64,000 bases of DNA from Pedobacter sp. AK013 (GCF_014205835.1 NZ_JACHCQ010000015.1:62001-126000), one strand, 5' to 3'; positions 35,293-45,275 are shown, numbered from the stretch's first letter. Notes: generated by a model not told the origin, from the letters alone. Program-made: numbers and translations.

Positions 35293-35778
35293 TTATTCTA
35301 GCTGTTCAAAAACAAGCATTTTTTGTTTTTCTTCTTCAGGAATTGCTGTGGGTTTGCCTGTGGTGTAATCAATAGCTATACATACTGTTTTTCCTTTGCT
35401 GCAGATTACCTCTTCGCTACCTTTTAGCTTAACAAGCTGATATTCCAAATCGAAACTCGTATTGCCTATGCGCGATGTTTTAACGTAGATTGCAATTTTA
35501 TCGTTCATTATTATCGGTAAAATATAGTCTAGTTCGGCATGAGCAATTACAACACCTGTTTTTTCCCAATCCCATTTCACAATTTCTTCCCAGTATTTTG
35601 TTCTGGCAATTTCCAGATAGGTAAAGTAGATCGAATTGTTTACATGCCCCATCATATCAAAATCAATAAAACGCAAATGAATATTGGTTTTAAAATTGAA
35701 TTTGTCTGAAAAACCCTTTATTTCTGCCAATTTGTCTTTTAATTTAGATTTGTTTTGCCAAAATGTCTTAAAAATCAT
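35293..35778 (-). CDS. Acyl-CoA thioesterase, hotdog fold (4HBT)
   Basis: 161 aa. LRFIDFDMMGHVNNSIYFTYLEIARTKYW is the 4-hydroxybenzoyl-CoA thioesterase signature with its Asp and His; VVIAHAELDYILPI and VKTSRIGNTSFDLEYQL follow in typical order. Cytoplasmic; acyl-CoA substrate unknown. N-terminal 25 residues are a basic extension before the domain. Confidence 0.9.
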   Translation of the reverse strand: MIFKTFWQNKSKLKDKLAEIKGFSDKFNFKTNIHLRFIDFDMMGHVNNSIYFTYLEIARTKYWEEIVKWDWEKTGVVIAHAELDYILPIIMNDKIAIYVKTSRIGNTSFDLEYQLVKLKGSEEVICSKGKTVCIAIDYTTGKPTAIPEEEKQKMLVFEQLE

Positions 35779-35854
35779 AAATATTTGGTTTGGTATGTAA
35801 GTTGAATATGGTGTATTATCAATTTAAAAATTAAAAAAATAAAGAATAAGCGAT

Positions 35855-36289
35855 ATGACACTAGTAAATTTTAACAACAGAACCCGTAACACAGCTCCTT
35901 ACTTTAACAATGTTTTCGATTCATTGTTTAGCGATGCCGTAAGTAAAAACAAAATGGTTGATAAATCGCCAAATGTGAACATTTATGAAAATGAAGGTGC
36001 ATATGTAATCGAATTAGCTGCTCCAGGTTTGAAGAAAGAAGATTTTCAGATCAATTTAAAGAAAGACACGCTTTCTGTTTGGGCCGAGGTTAAAAAAGAC
36101 GAAACCCAGGTAGCAAAAGATTTTACACGTAAGGAATTTGATTATAGCTCATTTGCAAGGTCATTTAACTTACCAGATAGTGCTGATGGTGATAATATTA
36201 CTGCAGAATATAAAGATGGTATATTGTCTATTAACATCAGCAAAAAAGACGATGCTAAATTGCAACACAAAGAAATTGTAGTATCGTAA
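35855..36289 (+). CDS. Small heat-shock protein (Hsp20/alpha-crystallin)
   Basis: 144 aa. Alpha-crystallin domain from about residue 38 (KSPNVNIYENEGAYVIELAAPGLKKEDFQINL) to 130, with DGILSINISKK as the conserved final strand; short N-terminal arm. ATP-independent holdase. Single gene ended by the hairpin at 36426-36455. Confidence 0.95.
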   Translation: MTLVNFNNRTRNTAPYFNNVFDSLFSDAVSKNKMVDKSPNVNIYENEGAYVIELAAPGLKKEDFQINLKKDTLSVWAEVKKDETQVAKDFTRKEFDYSSFARSFNLPDSADGDNITAEYKDGILSINISKKDDAKLQHKEIVVS

Positions 36290-36314
36290 TAAAGATTTTC
36301 TCGAGAGAGGATTT

Positions 36315-36412
36315 TTCATAATAGTTTAGTTTTTTCAAAGTTTATGAAGCTTGCATCAGGTGGATTTGATATAGTTGCGATGGATAGTTGATGCAGGTTT
36401 CATAATAGTTTA
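36315..36412. repeat. Direct and inverted repeats in the hsp20 3' region
   Basis: TTCATAATAGTTTA occurs at 36315 and 36399, and ATGAAGCTTGCATCA (about 36343) is complementary at 13 of 15 positions to TGATGCAGGTTTCAT (about 36388). Noncoding; no function assigned. Confidence 0.55.
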
Positions 36413-36425
36413 AGTTTAGGTTTTA

Positions 36426-36455
36426 TAAGGTTAATGCTGGATGGCATTAACCTTA
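36426..36455 (+). terminator. Rho-independent terminator downstream of hsp20
   Basis: 12-bp perfect stem TAAGGTTAATGC / GCATTAACCTTA, 6-nt loop, then TTTTGTTT. Confidence 0.85.
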
Positions 36456-36564
36456 TTTTGTTTAGTGCCTTGGTGCCTTGGTCATTAGTTCATTTGTGAT
36501 CAGTTTTATTCATGGAAATTAGACAATGAAACCAATTTACAATTGAACTAATGAACCATTTTCG

Positions 36565-36572
36565 TACTTTTG
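36565..36572 (+). promoter_or_regulatory. Putative -7 box (TACTTTTG) five bases before a start codon
   Basis: Exact TAnnTTTG match ending 4 nt before ATG 36577. A transcription start 5-7 nt downstream would make the mRNA leaderless. Inference. Confidence 0.5.
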
Positions 36573-36576
36573 CGGC

Positions 36577-37893
36577 ATGGAGAGAGAAATTCTGGATACA
36601 AAGCGTAAAGCACTTAAAATAAACCTTGACCCACGAATTTACGGCACCTTTGCCGAGATAGGAGCGGGACAGGAAGTTTCGAGAAACTTTTTTAATGCTG
36701 GTGCAGCATCTGGAACAGTTGCCAAAACGATGTCGGCTTACGACATGACTTTTAGCGATGCTATTTATGGAGCAGAAACCAATGGCCGTTATGTAAGTCA
36801 GAACCGCCTTTTGCAGATGCTTGATCACGAATTCGGTCTACTTAATGAACGTTTGTCGGGCGAAAAATACGAAAGCCGTACTTTTTTTGCCTTTGCTGAT
36901 ACTGTTACTACCCTGAATTATAAACGTACCAACGAGCCTCATGGCTGGGTTGGTCTTCGTTTCCAGAACGAGCCAGGTGGTTTACCAAACGAAATATTTT
37001 TCCACGTACGTTTGTTGGATACAGACGTAAATATGCAACAGCGCGTTTTAGGGATAATTGGTGTTAACCTACTTTATGCAGCATTTTACCATTATCAAGA
37101 CCCAAAATTGATGGTAGAATCTTTAGCTGATAACTTAACCATCGGATCTGTAGAAATCGATCTGATTTCGGTAAAAGGGCCGGCTTTTCCAGGTGTAGAC
37201 AATATCTTGCTTAATCTGTATATGATTATGAAGGATTTCTCGGCAGCAGCAATTTTCGATGCAGATGCGCACCCCCGTCAGGCCAAAGATCTTTTGTACA
37301 AAAAGGATATCATGATTTTAAGGACAAAATATGGTCAGAAATCGTTGCCTAACTTTAACCTTTTTAATAAAGCTACCGATCAGTTCAAACGTACAAACAA
37401 GGTAGCAGAGGGGAACCTGGCAGTAATGATTGAGGTTTTGTTAACCAACGTTTTAACGGATGGACAAGAGACTCCTGATGATATCGACCTGGAAACAGTG
37501 GCTAAAAGAGCACAGGAAATGTGCGATACGGGTAACATCGTGATCGTATCTAACTTTACCCGCCACAACCGCCTGGCTAAATATTTGGCGAGGTGCAAAC
37601 CTAAAAGTGTTGGCTTGGCAACAAACATCAACAACTTAAAATTTGTATTCAATTCTAAAAATTTTACCGGAGATAATTATTCAGGTCAGTTATTAAGCTA
37701 TGTGAACGATATGTTTAACACCAATGTGCGGTTATTTGCTTATCCTTTCCTAGACAAAAAGACCAATGAGGTAATTACTACGGCAAATATGCAAGTTACG
37801 CCAGAGGCAAAACCTTTATTCGATTTCCTTTTGATAAATGGGTATATTACTGATATCAAGGATTATAGCGAAGACGAGGTGAAGACGGTATAA
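36577..37893 (+). CDS. Conserved cytoplasmic protein of unknown function
   Basis: 438 aa. Begins with the recognisable LDPRIYGTFAEIGAGQEVSRNFFNAGAASGTVAKTMSAYDM segment that I recall from a widely conserved family, sometimes misnamed TonB receptor or nicotinamide-nucleotide adenylyltransferase. No signal peptide, membrane helix or barrel signature, so the TonB label is wrong. Contains VGLRFQNEPGG and IVIVSNFTRHNRLAKYLARCKP. Function unknown. Possibly leaderless (see -7 box at 36565). Confidence 0.85.
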   Translation: MEREILDTKRKALKINLDPRIYGTFAEIGAGQEVSRNFFNAGAASGTVAKTMSAYDMTFSDAIYGAETNGRYVSQNRLLQMLDHEFGLLNERLSGEKYESRTFFAFADTVTTLNYKRTNEPHGWVGLRFQNEPGGLPNEIFFHVRLLDTDVNMQQRVLGIIGVNLLYAAFYHYQDPKLMVESLADNLTIGSVEIDLISVKGPAFPGVDNILLNLYMIMKDFSAAAIFDADAHPRQAKDLLYKKDIMILRTKYGQKSLPNFNLFNKATDQFKRTNKVAEGNLAVMIEVLLTNVLTDGQETPDDIDLETVAKRAQEMCDTGNIVIVSNFTRHNRLAKYLARCKPKSVGLATNINNLKFVFNSKNFTGDNYSGQLLSYVNDMFNTNVRLFAYPFLDKKTNEVITTANMQVTPEAKPLFDFLLINGYITDIKDYSEDEVKTV

Positions 37894-37894
37894 T

Positions 37895-38176
37895 TTATTT
37901 ATCGCCGTAATGACCAAGTGCTGAAACTATAGTAACGGTTACGATGTTTTCTTCTATTTTATATATTAGTCTATCTTTCCGGTTTATCTGTCTTGACCAA
38001 TAACCCGATAAGTCGAACTTTAATTTTTCAGGTTTACCAATTCCTGTCTCTGGATGCTCTGACAGTTCTAAGAAAATATGGTTTATTCGCTTAATTGAAG
38101 ATTTATCTCCAGATTTATAATGTGCTTCTAGGTCTTTTTTTGCAAGCTTTTCAACTTCTATAAAATACTTTCCCAT
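37895..38176 (-). CDS. yoeB: YoeB/Txe-family mRNA interferase toxin
   Basis: 93 aa. GKPEKLKFDLSGYWSRQINRKDRLIYKI and the C-terminal SALGHYGDK are YoeB hallmarks; likely catalytic Glu50, Arg66 and His89 present. Such toxins cut mRNA at the ribosomal A site. It overlaps the antitoxin gene by 19 nt and follows it, as expected for type II pairs. Ends 1 nt from the convergent unknown gene. Confidence 0.92.
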   Translation of the reverse strand: MGKYFIEVEKLAKKDLEAHYKSGDKSSIKRINHIFLELSEHPETGIGKPEKLKFDLSGYWSRQINRKDRLIYKIEENIVTVTIVSALGHYGDK

Positions 38177-38367
38177 ATATTATTAGGGTCTTTAATTCTC
38201 GTTACATTACCTTTTTCAGCACTAGCAGCTCTTGCTTTTACTTTTGCTACAAATTCTGGATTGTAAGGACTTTCCTCTTCTTTTTGAAAAGAAACATCTA
38301 AAGCTTTTAAAATAGCTTCAATTGCTGCCTCTTGTTTTTTATTTTTAGGATGTGCGATTATAGTCAT
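38158..38367 (-). CDS. Antitoxin of the YoeB-type pair (DUF2683-like)
   Basis: ATG 38367 gives a 69-aa protein, MTIIAHPKNKKQEAAIEAIL..., preferred over a start at 38484 that adds 39 unrelated residues. Short acidic protein ending EKGNVTRIKDPNNIWESIL, the toxin-wrapping tail. DUF2683-like proteins often precede Bacteroidota YoeB toxins. Neutralises the toxin and probably autoregulates (family knowledge). Confidence 0.82.
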   Translation of the reverse strand: MTIIAHPKNKKQEAAIEAILKALDVSFQKEEESPYNPEFVAKVKARAASAEKGNVTRIKDPNNIWESIL

Positions 38368-38486
38368 GACAATTATTGTATAATCAAAAATACAAAATAT
38401 TTGATCAACCATCAATAATAGATTATTGTTGAATGTATTCGAGGAACGAAAAATCACTAAACATTTGTACGTTATGAGAAGCAACT

Positions 38487-40136
38487 TTAAGAACTTAAAT
38501 CCTTACTAATCCGCAATGCTTCCTGAATAATTTCCTTCGGATAATTAGAGATTTCTAAAATTTTGATCGCATTTTTTGTTTTAAGCGGACCTTCTTTTAG
38601 TTTATGATCAAAAATAAGCTCATTATCGGTTATTGCTTCGGTAAAATGATAAAGTTCGTACTCTTCCGCAAGCATATTAGATAATTCGATATCGTGCGTA
38701 GCCACAAAAGTTAAGTTTTGCTCATGGTTTAAATGCGACAATATGGCTTTGGCTGCAGCAATTCTTTCTATCGTATTGGTACCTTTAAATACTTCATCAA
38801 GAATAAAAAGATTCTGATCAGGATTTTTAACTGCTTCAATCAGTGTAGACATTACATCAACTTCCTCTAAAAAATAACTTTTACCCTGAAATAAGTTATC
38901 GTCGATCCTTATTGAAGTGTGCAACTTGAAAAATGGTGCACTATAAAATTCTGCAAAACAAATATAAATGGTTTGGGCCAATAATGAATTGATAGCAACA
39001 GTACGGAGAAAAGTTGATTTACCAGACATATTTGAACCAGTAATCAACATGCTTTTTTGATCTAACTTCACTTCATTTTCGATACAATTTTTAATCAGGG
39101 GATGCCTAATGCCTTTAATTTCAATTCCTTTATGTGGCTCTGTAAATTGGGGTTCGCAGATCTGTTCACTTTTCTTTAATGAAGCTACAGCTATTGCTGC
39201 ATCTATCGATCCAACATATTGGTAAAGGTTTAAAATATCATTCTGATTGTTTTCGATGAGCTTGATCAACTTGAAAAAAGTAAAGATTTCGATCAAGAAA
39301 ATTGCTTTAATGATCTCGAATAGGTAAAGTGGCACCTGACTTAAATCGCCTTGATTATTTTGACTGAAATCTTGATAAAGAATGCCGATTCTTCGTTGAA
39401 ATTTCCTGAACATCGGAATAGCGTTTTTTATTTTATAAGACTCAAATGGTATTTTTTCCTTTACCAGTTTTCTCGAAACATTAATTAAAATATTAAGCTG
39501 CGAGAGTGATTTAGTGAAAAAAAGTAAATGTTTTTTATTCCAATAGTTTAAATAAGTGGCATTAAATGTAATCAGTAGAAGTGCCAATATTAAACAGACT
39601 GAAACTTTAATGGATAAAATCAATAAGATTGATAAAATAAGCAGATCTATAGAAAGCCATTTAAACCAGGATGGCTTTTCTACCAACTTATCATTTAACA
39701 ATAGTACTACTGAGTAAGTTTCGTTACTGTTTAATTTTATAAGTTCGGTTAGGACCTTTTCTCTGATCTCTTGGTGTTTGGTAAAAAAATCGGCCTGATC
39801 TTTTAGCTTTTCAAGCTCCTCTATGTTACCAGTGGGTTTTGCAAGTTTATTGTAGAGGAATTGTTGGCCAATTTTGCTTGTGGTACGATCTATCTTGGCA
39901 AATAACTGATCGAAATCGATATCGGCCATGGTTTGGTGAGAAAGTGTATGAAATACCTTTTCCTTTATATAGGTTGAATACCAACTTGCCTTATCGAAAT
40001 TGATAGGTTCTGTTTTTTCTTTTCCCCAGCTGTCTTTAAGGTCTTTTAAAATCTGCTTTTTCTTTTTTCTCGCATCAAAAAGAGCAAATAACATTAAAAG
40101 TATTATGGCTGCAATGCCGAATAAAATATAGTTCAT
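38487..40136 (-). CDS. Membrane-anchored MutS-like ATPase
   Basis: 549 aa. One N-terminal helix (4-19) and two more near 165-205 precede a MutS core-like region and ATPase: LITGSNMSGKSTFLRTVA (Walker A), DEVFKGTNTIERIAAAKAIL (Walker B and signature) and FVATHDIELSNML. The mismatch-recognition domain of MutS1 is absent, so it is not the canonical repair protein. Bacteroidota carry such membrane MutS-related proteins; role unknown. Confidence 0.88.
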   Translation of the reverse strand: MNYILFGIAAIILLMLFALFDARKKKKQILKDLKDSWGKEKTEPINFDKASWYSTYIKEKVFHTLSHQTMADIDFDQLFAKIDRTTSKIGQQFLYNKLAKPTGNIEELEKLKDQADFFTKHQEIREKVLTELIKLNSNETYSVVLLLNDKLVEKPSWFKWLSIDLLILSILLILSIKVSVCLILALLLITFNATYLNYWNKKHLLFFTKSLSQLNILINVSRKLVKEKIPFESYKIKNAIPMFRKFQRRIGILYQDFSQNNQGDLSQVPLYLFEIIKAIFLIEIFTFFKLIKLIENNQNDILNLYQYVGSIDAAIAVASLKKSEQICEPQFTEPHKGIEIKGIRHPLIKNCIENEVKLDQKSMLITGSNMSGKSTFLRTVAINSLLAQTIYICFAEFYSAPFFKLHTSIRIDDNLFQGKSYFLEEVDVMSTLIEAVKNPDQNLFILDEVFKGTNTIERIAAAKAILSHLNHEQNLTFVATHDIELSNMLAEEYELYHFTEAITDNELIFDHKLKEGPLKTKNAIKILEISNYPKEIIQEALRISKDLSS

Positions 40137-40176
40137 CTAAGGTGCTAAAGGCGTACAATATATATGATAAATGCTT

Positions 40177-40875
40177 TTATTTTATCAACTTTTCAATTAC
40201 CTGTTTGTAACTATCGCTTACAGGTAACTCCTTATCCGATATAAATAAAGCATTTTTTCTAATGGATGTTATTTTGTTGATATTTACGATAAATGATTTA
40301 TGGATCCTCTCGAAATAAGTGGGCAGTTGTTCTTCTATATTTTTCATGCTCATGCGTACCACCGCGGCCCTGGGGCTGGTTGAAGTATGGATCTGAATAT
40401 AATCTTTAAGCCCTTCAACATAAGTAATGTCTGCGAAACTGATCTTCATTAAGCTATAACCCACATTTACGAACATGTAATCACGCTTGGGGAGATTGGT
40501 ATGTTCCGCTGACTGCCTAAGTTCGTAAAGATCTTTGGCTTTATTACATGCTTTCATAAAACGCTCGAGCGATACCGGTTTCATTAAATAATCTATCACA
40601 TCAAGAGCAAAACCATCCAAAGCATATTGTTTATAGGCAGTTACAATAATTACCATTGGCTTTTTAACCAAACTTTGGATAAATTGTAAACCCGTAATAC
40701 CCGGCATCTGGATATCGATAAAAATGAGATCTATCGATTGTTCCTGCATAATTTTATTAGCAGCAAAAGCATCATCACAGCTAGCTACCAGCTCCAAAAA
40801 CGGAATACGGCTAATGTTATCAGCGAGTAACTGCAGGGCTAAAGGCTCATCATCAATGGCTAAACACTTTATCAT
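40177..40875 (-). CDS. LytTR-family response regulator
   Basis: 232 aa. Receiver domain with phospho-acceptor Asp54 in FIDIQMPG and Lys in MKPVSLERF; LytTR DNA-binding domain about 130-232 (FVNVGYSLMKISFADITYVEGLKDYIQIHT). Overlaps the kinase gene by 4 nt (ATGA). Partner of the LytS-type kinase; may control the MacAB-type exporter just upstream (inference). Confidence 0.93.
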   Translation of the reverse strand: MIKCLAIDDEPLALQLLADNISRIPFLELVASCDDAFAANKIMQEQSIDLIFIDIQMPGITGLQFIQSLVKKPMVIIVTAYKQYALDGFALDVIDYLMKPVSLERFMKACNKAKDLYELRQSAEHTNLPKRDYMFVNVGYSLMKISFADITYVEGLKDYIQIHTSTSPRAAVVRMSMKNIEEQLPTYFERIHKSFIVNINKITSIRKNALFISDKELPVSDSYKQVIEKLIK

Positions 40876-41942
40876 ACCGTTAATTTTAAACTGAGGTTTA
40901 CATTAAACCAGCCCTCTTTTTTTTCTATTTTCAGGTGGTGGTTTTTTCCATATAGCAGGTTTAAGCGCCGGCTCACATTTGCAAGACCAATGCCCGATGC
41001 GCCATCCTTTATTTCATTTTCATCTTCGTTGAATTTATTTCTCACTTCAAAGGTCAAGAACTCATCTTCTGTTTTTAAATCAATAAATATTTGTGGGGTT
41101 TCGATCATCGCGACACCGTGTTTAAAGGCATTTTCGATAAATGGTATCAACAACATCGGTTCTATTTCATCAAACTCACTTTCAATTTCGATGTTTGTTT
41201 TTATCGCTACTTTTTTGCCAAAACGTTGTTTTTGAAGATCGATATAGGCCTGCAGGTATTCTGTTTCTGTTTTGATCGATACTTTTTCTTCGTCGGTTTC
41301 GTATAACATATATTGCATCAAACCCGATAATTTCATTACTGTTGGCTCCAATTCGCTGCTTTTTAACCTTACCAGTGCCACAATATTGTTCAGCACATTG
41401 AAAATAAAATGCGGGCTAATCTGTGAACGTAAAAATGAAAGTTCGGTTTTCATGTTTTCCTGTTCGCGCTGTAAAGATCTTTTTTCTTCCTTGATCCGGT
41501 CAGAAATCATCGTAAAAGCGGTGCTGGCTGCTATGGTTAATAAAAAAGAAGAGGTGTTGAACCAAAGGGTTCTGCCGAGGTTGAAATTAAAATCGGGCAG
41601 TAAAATCCTGAATAATATAGAATGAATGGTGATGGATAGGAGTAAACAGCCGATAAACAATAAACCATACCACAAGTATCTTTTTTTATAGAAGAATGAA
41701 GGTATTAAAACCTTATTATTTAGATAAAATACAGCGATTAGGTAAAAGTAATTGATGAAATTTAAACGTAAAAACTGGGTTTCTTCATCATTACTTAGTG
41801 GGCGGGGCGGGCGACTTCTGTTCAAATTAATAATATACGGTAATGTGATCAAAACTACCCATACAAAGATATGCAGTGAAATTTTTATCCATTTTTTGGA
41901 GAAATTAATCGTCATTATTTTTTCTTTGGCGCTTTGCATCAC
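40872..41942 (-). CDS. LytS-type sensor histidine kinase
   Basis: 356 aa, maybe 347 from the internal ATG at 41915. Four membrane helices in residues about 15-150, a coiled linker, then the His_kinase domain with LRSQISPHFIFNVLNNI (His-containing) and ATP-binding GIGLANVSRRLNLLYG. No large sensing domain, so the signal is probably sensed in the membrane. Paired with the LytTR regulator; 113 nt behind the permease gene. Confidence 0.92.
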   Translation of the reverse strand: MMQSAKEKIMTINFSKKWIKISLHIFVWVVLITLPYIINLNRSRPPRPLSNDEETQFLRLNFINYFYLIAVFYLNNKVLIPSFFYKKRYLWYGLLFIGCLLLSITIHSILFRILLPDFNFNLGRTLWFNTSSFLLTIAASTAFTMISDRIKEEKRSLQREQENMKTELSFLRSQISPHFIFNVLNNIVALVRLKSSELEPTVMKLSGLMQYMLYETDEEKVSIKTETEYLQAYIDLQKQRFGKKVAIKTNIEIESEFDEIEPMLLIPFIENAFKHGVAMIETPQIFIDLKTEDEFLTFEVRNKFNEDENEIKDGASGIGLANVSRRLNLLYGKNHHLKIEKKEGWFNVNLSLKLTV

Positions 41943-42055
41943 TAAGTTATTATTTATTATGTTCTTTCAGCATTTCTATCAATCTGAATTTATCCAATGC
42001 GATAATATTAAATGCTTTGAGATCCCAACAGCTCGTATCCTGATGTTGGTTGTCG

Positions 42056-43279
42056 TTATTCATATCTTAATGCATCGATAGGATCTAAGTTTGATGCTTT
42101 CTTTGCAGGGTAATACCCAAAGAAAACACCTGTAATGGCACACACAACAAAGGAAATAATGATTGAAGATTCAGCAATTAAAATTGGCCAGTTTAAGAAA
42201 TAGGAAATGAGGTATGCTGAACTTATCCCCAGAACTACGCCAATAATTCCGCCAGTAATGCTGATTAAAATAGCCTCTATTAAAAATTGCATCAAAACAT
42301 CTTGTCCACGGGCACCGATAGACATACGAAGACCGATTTCGCGAGTGCGCTCGGTTACCGAAACATACATAATATTCATAATCCCAATACCACCAATAAA
42401 GAGTGAAATACCTGCAATAGCAGTTAAAAGAACAGTTAACATACTGCTGGTAGAACTGATCGTGCTGATTAATTCGGCCTGTGTACGTACCTGGAAATCG
42501 TCTGTTTCTGCTGCAGTTAACCTATGGCTTTCTCTTATGGCTTCCGATATTTCGGTTGTGGCAGCGGCGCTCGAAGCCTCCGTTGTTGCAGAAGCATAAA
42601 TACTCTGTAGATAATTAGTTGCGGTAATCCTTTTTTGTACAGTAGTGTAAGGAGCGACGATAATATCGTCCTGATCCTGTCCGAAATTACTTTGTCCTTT
42701 AGGCACTAAAACACCTATTACCTGGAAAGGAATATTTTTAAAGCGTATAATCTGACCGATTGGGTTACTTCCATCAGGAAATAGATTATCGATAACTGTT
42801 TTACCTAAAAGACAAACTTTTGCAAAGCTTTTTACATCATTTTCAGAGAAAAGAATACCATCCTGAAGTTTTAATTGGCGGATGTTCAAATAATCTGGAC
42901 TCACTCCGGTAATGGTAGTTGGCCAGTTATAACCACCTTTAATGGCCTGTCCGTTAGTGGAAACCACAGGCGATAAACCATTTATATTTTTGGATTGCAG
43001 TTTTTTAATAGCAGTAATATCTTCTAGTTTTAAGGTCTGAATACTGCTTCCCTGCAAACGCACACCTCCAGGTTCATTGCTTTGGGGCATAATGGTAATC
43101 ATATTCGAGCCCATTCCTGATAATGAAGACTTAATACTTTGTTTCGAACCCTCACCAATAGCCATCATGGCAATTACCGCAGCCACACCGATAATGATAC
43201 CGAGCATGGTTAAAAAAGCACGTAGCTTATTTCTTTTTAATGCCCTAAAGGCAATCTTTAATAAATTTATAATGCTCAT
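42056..43279 (-). CDS. MacB-type ABC permease
   Basis: 407 aa: first helix with KLRAFLTMLGIIIGVAAVIAM, large periplasmic MacB_PCD domain (about 50-270), then three C-terminal helices with SVTERTREIGLRMSIGAR. Unlike E. coli MacB the ATPase is a separate gene, 12 nt upstream. With the HlyD adaptor and TolC-like genes it forms a tripartite exporter of peptides, drugs or lipids; cargo unknown. Confidence 0.93.
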   Translation of the reverse strand: MSIINLLKIAFRALKRNKLRAFLTMLGIIIGVAAVIAMMAIGEGSKQSIKSSLSGMGSNMITIMPQSNEPGGVRLQGSSIQTLKLEDITAIKKLQSKNINGLSPVVSTNGQAIKGGYNWPTTITGVSPDYLNIRQLKLQDGILFSENDVKSFAKVCLLGKTVIDNLFPDGSNPIGQIIRFKNIPFQVIGVLVPKGQSNFGQDQDDIIVAPYTTVQKRITATNYLQSIYASATTEASSAAATTEISEAIRESHRLTAAETDDFQVRTQAELISTISSTSSMLTVLLTAIAGISLFIGGIGIMNIMYVSVTERTREIGLRMSIGARGQDVLMQFLIEAILISITGGIIGVVLGISSAYLISYFLNWPILIAESSIIISFVVCAITGVFFGYYPAKKASNLDPIDALRYE

Positions 43280-43291
43280 GATCTTCTCAAA

Positions 43292-44038
43292 TTAGTAATC
43301 ATCAGATTCTGGTAAACTGGCAAGTGCCTCTTTGGCCGAACGTTGATTTTGGTTAATACTGTCCTTTTGGATTTTCCCGTCCCTAAGCATAATGGTTCTG
43401 GTACTAAAAGCAGCAATATCAGGTTCATGCGTTACAAAAACAATGGTTTTTCCTTCTGCATTCAGTTCCTGCATCAAAGCCATAATCTCATAAGAGGTAC
43501 GCGTATCCAGATTTCCGGTAGCCTCATCGGCCAAAATCATAACAGGATGATTAACCAATGCCCTGGCAATGGCCACACGCTGCTGCTGACCACCAGAAAG
43601 CTGACTAGGAGTATGATCAAAACGCTCAGCAAGTTTCACCGATTCGAGCGATTTTACGGCCCTTTCTTTACGTTCTTCAGCCGTGATGGTTTTATTATAA
43701 AATAAGGGTAGCTCTACATTTTCCAGCGCCGATGTTCTGGGCAACAGGTTATAAGCCTGGAAAACAAAACCGATCTTGGTATTCCGCAAACCCGCCAGTT
43801 CATCGCGATTTAAACCTTTAACATCTATGCCATCAAGTAGATAACTGCCTTCTGTTGGTTTATCTAAACAGCCCAATATATTTAAAAGTGTAGTTTTACC
43901 TGAGCCACTACTACCCATAATGGTTACAAATTCGCCGGCCTTAATATCAAAGGTGATACCTTTCAAAGCCCTTACGGTTTGATCGCCCATTACAAACTCA
44001 CGTTTTAAATCGTGTATATCTAATATCTTCTGTTCCAT
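43292..44038 (-). CDS. MacB/LolD-type ABC ATPase
   Basis: 248 aa. GSSGSGKTTLLNILGCLD (Walker A), LSGGQQQRVAIARALVNHP (signature), ADEATGNLD (Walker B). Its ATG overlaps the end of the adaptor gene by 1 nt. C-terminal 25 residues are a charged tail. Energises the adjacent permease. Confidence 0.94.
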   Translation of the reverse strand: MEQKILDIHDLKREFVMGDQTVRALKGITFDIKAGEFVTIMGSSGSGKTTLLNILGCLDKPTEGSYLLDGIDVKGLNRDELAGLRNTKIGFVFQAYNLLPRTSALENVELPLFYNKTITAEERKERAVKSLESVKLAERFDHTPSQLSGGQQQRVAIARALVNHPVMILADEATGNLDTRTSYEIMALMQELNAEGKTIVFVTHEPDIAAFSTRTIMLRDGKIQKDSINQNQRSAKEALASLPESDDY

Positions 44039-45237
44039 TATCTTCTTCTGTTACCGCCTAGGCGTTTTGGCATAAAAGGACTAGATTGACCTTGTGCCGC
44101 CGCCTCGCTTTTACCCATGCGCTGTGAACCTGTAATCACTACATCTGCCGTTGCTAATCCTGATAAAACTTCAACATGTGTATTGTCGTTTATACCGATT
44201 TTAATTTTCTTCTGCACCAGTTCTTTCGGACTTTTTTGTACCCAAACATAAGCTTCGTCGGCTCCGGCCGGTTTTCTGTCTGGATTAACCCAGCTCATTT
44301 GATATTTACCTGCTAAAGTTGAATCCGGAGCAAATTTTATAGCTTTTGTAGGAATAAGCAAGGCATTGTTAACTTCTTTGGTGAAGATGGTAATGTTTGC
44401 CGTCATACCGGGTTTTAACTTATTCGCATCATTTGAAGTATTAATGATGGTTTTATAGGTAACCACATTTGATGAAACGGACGGACTTAATCTGATTTCT
44501 TGTATAATGCCTTTAAAAGTATCGTTTAAAAAGGCATCAACGGTAAATGTTGCCCTTTCACCTTTCGAGATGTCGCCCACATCTGCCTCATCCACAGAGG
44601 CTTCTACCTGCATTTTGGTCAAGTCTTTTGCAATACTGAAGATGGTTGGTGTGCTAAAGCTTGCCGCCACGGTTGTTCCTTCACTTACACTTCTAGAGAG
44701 TACCGTTCCGTCAATCGGAGAATAAATACTAGCCAGTGATAGGTTCTTTTGAGCCGATGCAAGTTGAGCCTTAATGCTGTTAACCGATGCTTTTGAAGCA
44801 TTGTAAGTATACAGCGCATTGTCGTAATCGGCTTTACTTACCGCGCCAACTTTATACAAATTACTTTGACGACCGAAATTACCCTGTTGGTAAACCAAAG
44901 CACTCTGAGCACTGACCAAATTAGCCTGATATTGATTTACAGTGGCCTCAAATAAAGTTTTGTCGAGTTCGGCCAATAGTTGTCCTTTTTTAACCTTCGA
45001 GTTAAAATCGGCATAAAGCGTTTTGATGGTTCCCGAAACCTGAGTACCCACAGCCACCGTATCTACCGGTTGCACTTTACCTGTTGCTGTAACGTTTTCT
45101 GAAATATAACCCATTTTAGGTTTTTCTGTTTCGAGAACAACTACCTGTTCTTTTTTGCGCAAAGCGAGGTACCAAACTGCAAATAATGCAACTGCTATGC
45201 CGATGATAGTAAATATTGTTTTCTTTTTCATGATCAA
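44038..45237 (-). CDS. MacA-type periplasmic adaptor (HlyD family)
   Basis: 399 aa. N-terminal anchor (about 8-25), biotinyl-lipoyl half-motifs (GTQVSGTIKTLYADFNSKVKKGQLLAELD and LASIYSPIDGTVLSRSVSEGTTV), helical hairpin between, and a beta-barrel plus membrane-proximal domain. Bridges the inner-membrane ABC pump to TolC. C-terminal basic GGNRRR tail. Confidence 0.93.
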   Translation of the reverse strand: MIMKKKTIFTIIGIAVALFAVWYLALRKKEQVVVLETEKPKMGYISENVTATGKVQPVDTVAVGTQVSGTIKTLYADFNSKVKKGQLLAELDKTLFEATVNQYQANLVSAQSALVYQQGNFGRQSNLYKVGAVSKADYDNALYTYNASKASVNSIKAQLASAQKNLSLASIYSPIDGTVLSRSVSEGTTVAASFSTPTIFSIAKDLTKMQVEASVDEADVGDISKGERATFTVDAFLNDTFKGIIQEIRLSPSVSSNVVTYKTIINTSNDANKLKPGMTANITIFTKEVNNALLIPTKAIKFAPDSTLAGKYQMSWVNPDRKPAGADEAYVWVQKSPKELVQKKIKIGINDNTHVEVLSGLATADVVITGSQRMGKSEAAAQGQSSPFMPKRLGGNRRR

Positions 45238-45275
45238 ATATTAATTGGACTAGGCGGTGGCCATCATCATATATT

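Noticed and set aside
36577..37893. TonB-dependent receptor label for the 438-aa protein
   Set aside because: No signal peptide, plug or barrel features.
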